A stretch of 64,000 nucleotides of DNA from JADLBR01 sp964651705 (GTDB taxonomy: Bacteria; Verrucomicrobiota; Verrucomicrobiia; JADLBR01): NCBI GenBank assembly GCA_964651705.1, contig CAZYWZ010000011.1:24049-88048 (forward strand). Direction: 5' to 3'. The notes beneath the pieces were generated by a model. That model ran no database searches and had not been told where the DNA came from. It worked only from the letters and a program-made list of their open reading frames with translations. How positions within the stretch are numbered: the first letter of the stretch is position 1; each line of letters starts with the position of its first letter. The position numbers and the translations under genes were made by a program. This document shows positions 59,293 through 64,000 of this stretch, one piece after another.

Positions 59293-60609
59293 TCAGGCGG
59301 GCAGCGCGTAGGGGGCCCGCCGCGGCCGGTCCATCCATTTTGCCGCCTCGGGATCGCCGACTATCTCCTCTTTGAGCGGATCCCATTTCACTGGCCGATT
59401 GATCCTCTCGACGATGCCGGAGAGCAGGCAGATCTCGCAGGTGCGATGGCCGACCGAGACGTCCGCGATCGGTCGCCCGCGCGTCTGGATGCAGTCCAGC
59501 CAGTTGTTGTGATGGCTGTCCGACGCGTAGAGCCGGACATCGGAGGAGGAGAGGGGCCGCCTGGCGAGATCGCCGGGCACGGTGTCGAGCTTGTTGCCGC
59601 GGCTGACCAGGACCTCGCCTTTCTCGCCGATGAAACGGATCATGTGGCCCTTCATGTCGGCGTGGTTGCGGACGACCTTCGTCCCGTCCGCGTACCGGTG
59701 AAACTGGTACGGCTCGCCATTGTAGCCCTTCGGGACAAACTCGACCGGCCCGGTCTCGTCCATCCCGAGCGCCCACTGCACGATGTCGTAATGGTGGGCG
59801 CCCCAGTCCCCGTGCTTGCGCGAGCCATAATCCCACGATCGGCGCCAGCCGCCGCCGTAGCTGCCCGACACCCGCTCCGGATGGTACGGCTCGAACGGCG
59901 CGGCGCCGAGCCAGCGGTCGTAGTCGAAACCCTCGGGCACCGGCTGCGCCTCGAACAGCGCGGGCGGCGGGAAATCGCCGATGCTGGTGTAGGCCTCCCG
60001 GATCTTCCCGATCCACCCGTTGCGGACCATCTCGGCCGCCTTGCGGAACGCCGGGTCCGAGCGCTGCTGCGAGCCGACCTGCAGCACCCGGCCCGTGCGC
60101 CGCGCGACCTCGAGGACCTTCTTGCTCTCCGCGATCGTCAGGCACATCGGCTTTTCCACATAGACGTCCTTGCCCGCGAGCATCGCCGCGATGGCGATCG
60201 CGGCGTGCCAGTGGTCCGGGGTGCCGATCACCACCGCGTCGATGTCGGCCCGCGCCAGCACCGCCTCGAACTCGTGATACGCCTCGCAGCCGGAGTATTT
60301 CGCGTCCACCTGCGCCCTGGCCGACTCGCGCTTCTGCTTGTCGACGTCGCAGATCGCCAGGATCTGCACGCGCGGGTTGTTCAGGAACGCCCCGCGGTGG
60401 CTGCCCATGATGTTGCCCTGCCCGATCAGGCCCAGCGTGATCCGGGCCGAGGCGGCCTGCGCCCCATCCTTGCCGAGGGCGGAGGACGGCACGAAATATG
60501 GCGCGGCAAGCCACGATGCCGCGGCGGCGGCGCCGGTCCGTAAGGCGTCGCGACGCGTCAGGGCGCGGCCCGGGCTTGGATTGGGATGCGATGCCTCTGG
60601 TGTGTTCAT
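59293..60609 (-). CDS. Tat-exported Gfo/Idh/MocA-family oxidoreductase
   Basis: A 438-residue protein. The start has a twin-arginine-type signal (ALTRRDALRTGAAAAASWLA, about 20-40). The NAD(P)-binding Rossmann motif is LGLIGQGNIMGSHRGAF (about 60-76) and the family's catalytic Lys is in VYVEKPMCLT. The C-terminal alpha/beta domain includes KHGDWGAHHYDIVQWALG. Such enzymes oxidise or reduce sugars and cyclitols; many paralogues with Tat signals exist in PVC bacteria, where the bound cofactor is carried out with the protein. The substrate is unknown. ATG 60609 is preferred because it directly precedes the Tat signal and has GGGGAAC upstream. Confidence 0.88.
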   Translation of the reverse strand: MNTPEASHPNPSPGRALTRRDALRTGAAAAASWLAAPYFVPSSALGKDGAQAASARITLGLIGQGNIMGSHRGAFLNNPRVQILAICDVDKQKRESARAQVDAKYSGCEAYHEFEAVLARADIDAVVIGTPDHWHAAIAIAAMLAGKDVYVEKPMCLTIAESKKVLEVARRTGRVLQVGSQQRSDPAFRKAAEMVRNGWIGKIREAYTSIGDFPPPALFEAQPVPEGFDYDRWLGAAPFEPYHPERVSGSYGGGWRRSWDYGSRKHGDWGAHHYDIVQWALGMDETGPVEFVPKGYNGEPYQFHRYADGTKVVRNHADMKGHMIRFIGEKGEVLVSRGNKLDTVPGDLARRPLSSSDVRLYASDSHHNNWLDCIQTRGRPIADVSVGHRTCEICLLSGIVERINRPVKWDPLKEEIVGDPEAAKWMDRPRRAPYALPA

Positions 60610-61037
60610 GGTGGTTCCCCGATGGTCGGTTGATTCGCGGGCGGCGGCGGCGGCTCGAAAACCGCCCGGCGGGCCCTGGGCGCTGCGGGTGTGAGACGCC
60701 ATGCGCGATGAGCACGCAAGATATGGGCGCGGCCCCGGGGCGTCAATAGCGCCATTCGCGCTCCCGCAACCCTCCAGACACCGCCCCACCCGCGGCATCG
60801 GCCAAAGCCACAGAGTGCAGGAGTCGAAACTCACCGCCACATTTACCGGGTTTCATACGGGAATATCCGTCGGCATCCCGAGTCATACGCCGTTGTTCAT
60901 CGCGCGACACGGATGGCGCTTGTGAGGCGCTTGCCCTGCCGTGTGCATTGGACAGCCGAGGCCGATGGCGGGGCGATTTTTGATGCGGATTTGAAAACAG
61001 ATTTGAAGCGGGACGGGAGGTGGAGCATCATAGGCGG
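60610..61037. other. Divergent intergenic region without visible features
   Basis: This is the space between the oxidoreductase and the 61038 operon. I see no repeat of the families described, no gene and no clear promoter pair, although both promoters must lie here. Confidence 0.35.
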
Positions 61038-61697
61038 ATGCATCTGGCGAGTCTGGGATGGCTGATGGCGGGGGCGTGGGTCGCCGCGACGGCGACGGGG
61101 GCGGAGCCGACCGCGGCGGAGATGGTCAGGGAGGTCGCCGGGAAGCTGAGCCTGGCGGCGGGGACGATGCCGCTGGCGCTGCGGGTGACCGAATCCGAGG
61201 GCGTGCAGAAGTGGGAGTTCGTGTTCGAGGATGGCAATTTCAAGGGCAACCGGCGGCTGGTGGAGTTTCAGGCGGGGAAGGTGGTGGATGACCGGGCCGG
61301 GGTGATCGATTCGGCGCAGCCCGGCCCCCTGGTGCCGCTGGTGGCGGCGGATCTCGGGGGCCGCATCTCGGAGGTGAGGGCCCGCGCGGAGAAATTGGCC
61401 GAGATGGCGGAGGCGGAGTGCCACCGGGTGCGGTTGCTATTGTTGCGCCCGCAGGCGGATGCCTCGGCGCACTGGGAGGTCGAGGTCGTTGACGGCTCGG
61501 GGCAGGTGGTCGGGCGCGCGGTGTTCGGGTGCCCGAAGCCGCGGCTGATCGCGAGCTCGTGGGGCGCGGACCCGAAGATCGTCGGTCCCGCGCGCGGCGG
61601 CATCGAGGAGTTGGGGGTGGAGGGTCTCAAGGCCCTTCAGGATCTGGAGGATGGCCTGCGGCGGCTGCTGCAGGGAGAAGGAGGCAAGAGGCCATGA
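61038..61697 (+). CDS. Exported protein of unknown function
   Basis: A 219-residue protein with a signal peptide (about residues 1-24, LGWLMAGAWVAATATGAE). The mature protein has a helix (AAEMVREVAGKLSLAAG), a set of beta strands (WEFVFEDGNFKGNRRLVEFQ) and a long amphipathic helix pair near 100-130. No family is recognised. Its stop overlaps the start of the rhodanese gene (ATGA), so it is part of a coupled trio with the rhodanese and the recombinase. Confidence 0.65.
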   Translation: MHLASLGWLMAGAWVAATATGAEPTAAEMVREVAGKLSLAAGTMPLALRVTESEGVQKWEFVFEDGNFKGNRRLVEFQAGKVVDDRAGVIDSAQPGPLVPLVAADLGGRISEVRARAEKLAEMAEAECHRVRLLLLRPQADASAHWEVEVVDGSGQVVGRAVFGCPKPRLIASSWGADPKIVGPARGGIEELGVEGLKALQDLEDGLRRLLQGEGGKRP

Positions 61698-62083
61698 GCG
61701 TGGTGCATTCGTCGGAGTTTGAGGACCTGGTGGACTCGATGCGTCCGCGCGTGACGGAGATCACGCTGGAGGAGGCGAGGCGGCGGCTGGCGGAGAACCC
61801 GGAGGCGATGCTGGTGGATGTCCGCGAGGATCACGAGTGGGACAAGGGCCGGGCCAAGGGGTCGGTGCACATGGGGCGCGGGATCATCGAGCGGGATATC
61901 GTGGCCCGCGTGCCGGACAAGCATACCGAGTTGATCCTGTATTGTGGCGGCGGGTACCGGTCGGTGATGTCGGCGGTGAACTTGCAGTCGATGGGATACT
62001 CGCGGGTGCGGTCCCTGATCGGCGGTTTTCGCAACATGCAGGCCGCGGGGTATCCGATGGAGGGCGGGGGTGGCCGCCCCTGA
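61694..62083 (+). CDS. Rhodanese-domain protein
   Basis: A 129-residue single-domain rhodanese. ITLEEARRRLAENPEAMLVD and VREDHEW (about 26-53) are the usual strand-helix start, and the active-site loop is LYCGGGYRS with the catalytic Cys at about residue 93. GYSRVRSLIGGFRNMQAAGY ends the fold. Such proteins transfer sulfane sulfur or act in redox sensing. The loop CGGGYRS matches the usual CxxGxR form. The gene overlaps its neighbours on both sides; the overlap with the recombinase gene is 14 bases in another frame. Confidence 0.85.
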   Translation: MSVVHSSEFEDLVDSMRPRVTEITLEEARRRLAENPEAMLVDVREDHEWDKGRAKGSVHMGRGIIERDIVARVPDKHTELILYCGGGYRSVMSAVNLQSMGYSRVRSLIGGFRNMQAAGYPMEGGGGRP

Positions 62084-62993
62084 GGTGGGCGAATTGGAGT
62101 TTCCCCAAGAGGCCGAGGCTTTTCTGGACCACCTCGAGGTGGAGGAGGGCCTGTCTCACAACTATCGGGAGATCAATCGCCGGGCGCTGGGGCGATTCTT
62201 CCGCTGGTGCCGGGCGCGCGATCTGGCGGGGGTATCCGGCGACGAGCTGAGGGATTTTCTTGCGGCGGAACGCCGGGGGGGGCGGCGACCGGCGGGGCTC
62301 AAGATCCATGCGGTCGCCCTGCGGCGGTTCTTTGGCTGGTGGGCCGCCCGGGCGGCCGGCCGAAAGAACCCGGCCGAGTTTTTGGAGTTGCCGAAGTTGG
62401 AGCGGACATTGCCCGAGACACTGACGCAGCCCGACATGGAGAGGATGATGGAAGGCCCCGTTGGGCCGGGGGCGCTGGGCCTGCGGGACCGGGCGATGCT
62501 GGAGGTCCTGTACGGTTGCGGGCTCCGCGTCTCGGAGCTTACGGGGCTGCGGCTTGAGAACGTGATGCTAGAGGAGAAGTGCCTGCGGGTCATCGGCAAG
62601 GGCAACAAGGAGCGCGTGGTGCCCATCGCCGGCGCGGCGGCATCGGCCCTGCGCGAGTATCTGGCCCTCGGCCGCCCGGAACTGGTGCGCCCGAGGACCG
62701 GGGGCGAAGTCTTCTTGAACCGCCACGGAAAGCGACTCACCGCCGCCCGGGTCTGGGGCATCGTCAAGGCAGTCGCCAAGGCCGCCGGAATCCGGAAACG
62801 CGCCTACCCTCACGCGCTGCGGCACTCGTTCGCGACACACCTCCTCCAGAATGGTGCCGACCTCCGCGCCATCCAAGAGATGCTTGGCCACGCCGACATC
62901 TCCACCACCCAGATCTACACCCACACCGACGAGCAGCGCATCAAGGCCGCGCACTGGAAATTTCACCCGAGGTCGGGGAGGGCCAAAGGCTGA
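62070..62993 (+). CDS. XerC/XerD-type tyrosine recombinase
   Basis: A 307-residue protein with the full Xer layout: an N-terminal SAM-like core-binding domain (about 1-100, LEFPQEAEAFLDHLEVEEGL...) and a catalytic domain with R153 (YGCGLRVSELTGL), K177 (IGKGNKERVVP), H248-x-x-R251 (HALRHSFATHL), G273-H274 and the nucleophile Y283 (LGHADISTTQIYTH). It resolves chromosome dimers at dif with FtsK, or serves as the housekeeping recombinase. The start is GTG 62070, inside the rhodanese gene. The stop TGA is shared with the beginning of a hairpin repeat. Whether it is XerC or XerD cannot be told from one gene. Confidence 0.9.
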   Translation: MAAPEVGELEFPQEAEAFLDHLEVEEGLSHNYREINRRALGRFFRWCRARDLAGVSGDELRDFLAAERRGGRRPAGLKIHAVALRRFFGWWAARAAGRKNPAEFLELPKLERTLPETLTQPDMERMMEGPVGPGALGLRDRAMLEVLYGCGLRVSELTGLRLENVMLEEKCLRVIGKGNKERVVPIAGAAASALREYLALGRPELVRPRTGGEVFLNRHGKRLTAARVWGIVKAVAKAAGIRKRAYPHALRHSFATHLLQNGADLRAIQEMLGHADISTTQIYTHTDEQRIKAAHWKFHPRSGRAKG

Positions 62994-63081
62994 CTCGAAA
63001 ATTCCAGACGTAGCCACGGTCGTCAGACCGTGGGAGCGCCGGCCGAGCGCCCGGGCCCATCTGTGACCAGATGGGCTACCT
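62991..63081 (+). repeat. Hairpin repeat, type II, complete copy
   Basis: TGACTCGAAAATTCCAGACG, then GTAGCC, stem CCACGGTC-GTCA-GACCGTGG (63014-63033), a GC-rich spacer, and stem GCCCATCTG-TGAC-CAGATGGGC (63055-63076) followed by TACC. It lies between the convergent xer and O-methyltransferase genes. Confidence 0.9.
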
Positions 63082-63123
63082 ATTCGCGCCCATGGTGTTC
63101 GCCCTACGCAGAGGGACTCTTGC

Positions 63124-63876
63124 CTATCGCTTCTTCAGGCTGACGCCGATGCCTGAGGCCCCGGCGCTGACGAATAGGGTCTCCAACTCGGGGTTGGTGG
63201 TGATGGCGTCGACGTACTTGGGGTCGGCCTGGCGCTGGGTCATGTTGTGCGCGATGACGAGTCCGCCGGGGCGCAGCTTGGGAAGGAGCTTGTTCAGATA
63301 ATCGATGTAGCCCTCTTTGTCCGCGTCGAGGAACACGACATCGATGGGCCCCTGGACCTCTTGCGCCTTCTCGTGCGCGTCGCCGAAGACGAGCGTCACG
63401 CGATCCTCGACGCCGGCGCGCTTGAAGTTGGCCCGGGCCGTTGCCGCGCGCCCCTCGTCGATCTCGAAGGTCGTCAGTTTTCCGCCGGTGGCCTCCAGCG
63501 CGAGGCAGAACCAGATGCCAGAATAGCCGATCGAGGTCCCCAGCTCCACCACGTGCTTTGCGTCGGCCGCCTCGGCCAAGATGCGGAGCAGGCGCCCGTC
63601 GTTCGCGGGCACGCTCATGCTGCCTCCGCGCTGGGTCTTGTCCATGTCCTCGAGTATCGCGAGGACGGCTTTCTCGCGGTCGTTCCTTGGGACTGTCGCC
63701 GAGGGGAAAAGCGGTTCCGTGGCCCCCATCCTCGGCCCCTTTCCGGGTCCCGGGGGACCGCCGGGTGGGCGGCCCTGTCCCTGGGCCATGGCGAAGGAAG
63801 TGACAAACGGGAGGCTCGCCGAGACTGCCAGCGCGAGCGCGATCCAGCCGATGGGGCGAAGGGATGTCATTTTCAT
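63124..63876 (-). CDS. Exported O-methyltransferase (class I, CCoAOMT-like)
   Basis: A 250-residue protein with a signal peptide (about residues 6-30, GWIALALAVSASLPFVTSFA) and a Pro/Gly-rich linker. The S-adenosylmethionine-binding Rossmann fold follows: KHVVELGTSIGYSGIW (motif I, about 104-119), TFEIDEGRAATARANF, RVTLVFGDAHE and VVFLDADKEGYIDYL. This is the O-methyltransferase family 3 that methylates catechol-like or other hydroxyl groups. A signal peptide is unusual since the methyl donor is cytoplasmic; the N-terminus could instead be a membrane anchor. ATG 63876 lies just before the hydrophobic segment; the frame extends further upstream without a ribosome site. Confidence 0.8.
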   Translation of the reverse strand: MKMTSLRPIGWIALALAVSASLPFVTSFAMAQGQGRPPGGPPGPGKGPRMGATEPLFPSATVPRNDREKAVLAILEDMDKTQRGGSMSVPANDGRLLRILAEAADAKHVVELGTSIGYSGIWFCLALEATGGKLTTFEIDEGRAATARANFKRAGVEDRVTLVFGDAHEKAQEVQGPIDVVFLDADKEGYIDYLNKLLPKLRPGGLVIAHNMTQRQADPKYVDAITTNPELETLFVSAGASGIGVSLKKR

Positions 63877-63964
63877 GGTTGGTAGAAACCGATGGCTAGC
63901 AGCCGGTGCAGACTTTGCCAAGCCACATGAATCATGCGGCGCGTCCCCGCGCCGGCGGCGTTGC

Positions 63965-64000
63965 TGACTCGAAAATTGGGTCGCGATGTGGGCTGCGCCT
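63965..64000 (+). repeat. Hairpin repeat, type I, cut by the window end
   Basis: TGACTCGAAAATTGGGTCGC followed by GATGTGGGCTGCGCCT, the same start as the units at 36997 (minus) and 49540. The second arm lies outside the window. Confidence 0.8.

Noticed and set aside
1..64000. CRISPR arrays
   Set aside because: No regular repeat-spacer series; the direct repeats found are few and irregularly spaced.

Overview
This is a 64 kb stretch of GC-rich bacterial chromosome from an organism I cannot name to species. The core genes point to a free-living, diderm, at least partly anaerobic bacterium of the PVC type (Verrucomicrobiota/Kiritimatiellota or a neighbour such as Sumerlaeota). The evidence is an ExbB with its own signal peptide in an ExbB-ExbD-ExbD-DUF4159 operon, a one-chain pyruvate:ferredoxin oxidoreductase coupled to a dihydroorotate-dehydrogenase-like protein, a Tat-type Gfo/Idh/MocA oxidoreductase, an exported RHS protein and abundant intergenic hairpin repeats. 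This placement is inference. There is no rRNA, CRISPR array or IS transposase in the window.

Region 1 (1-20775) looks like an integrated mobile island. It opens with the 3' part of a very large RecD-like helicase that carries a C-terminal PD-(D/E)XK-like domain; the gene runs off the left edge. There follow a metallophosphoesterase, two ribbon-helix-helix proteins, an LTA-synthase-like membrane phosphatase/sulfatase-fold enzyme, and a set of proteins without recognisable relatives. It ends with a tightly packed cluster (13878-20775) whose last gene is a 1233-residue protein with a complete tyrosine-recombinase active site only in its last ~190 residues. This region has its own dispersed repeats, including an exact 187 bp duplication. 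Many of its genes have no Shine-Dalgarno sequence but a TANNNT-like -10 element a few bases before the ATG, suggesting leaderless mRNAs.

Region 2 (20820-36400) holds envelope and secreted proteins, mostly on the minus strand: a TPR-like exported protein with two small partners, an RHS-repeat protein with a hydrophobic C-terminal tail followed by a small four-helix membrane protein (candidate toxin/immunity pair), an O-antigen-ligase-like protein whose frame reads through three repeat-like segments, and two overlapping alpha/beta hydrolases. An AT-richer, gene-poor stretch and a plus-strand membrane protein follow. The region ends with a tyrosine recombinase pointing away from a tRNA-Asn gene.

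Region 3 (36324-64000) is housekeeping sequence: tRNA-Asn, tRNA-Pro and tRNA-Ser, Sua5/TsaC, a PpiD/SurA-type chaperone, a putative proton-motive-force-driven envelope machine (40664-47277), PyrF, FabI, a glycine-zipper lipoprotein, a glycoside-hydrolase-like exported protein, NifJ plus its DHOD-like partner, a HEAT-repeat protein, the Gfo/Idh/MocA oxidoreductase, a coupled trio ending in a XerC/D recombinase, and an exported O-methyltransferase. Between genes lies a modular family of hairpin repeats. Each module begins with a CTCGA(A/G)AATT box, often directly on a stop codon, and its stems keep pairing although their sequence changes. Three copies lie between convergent genes.
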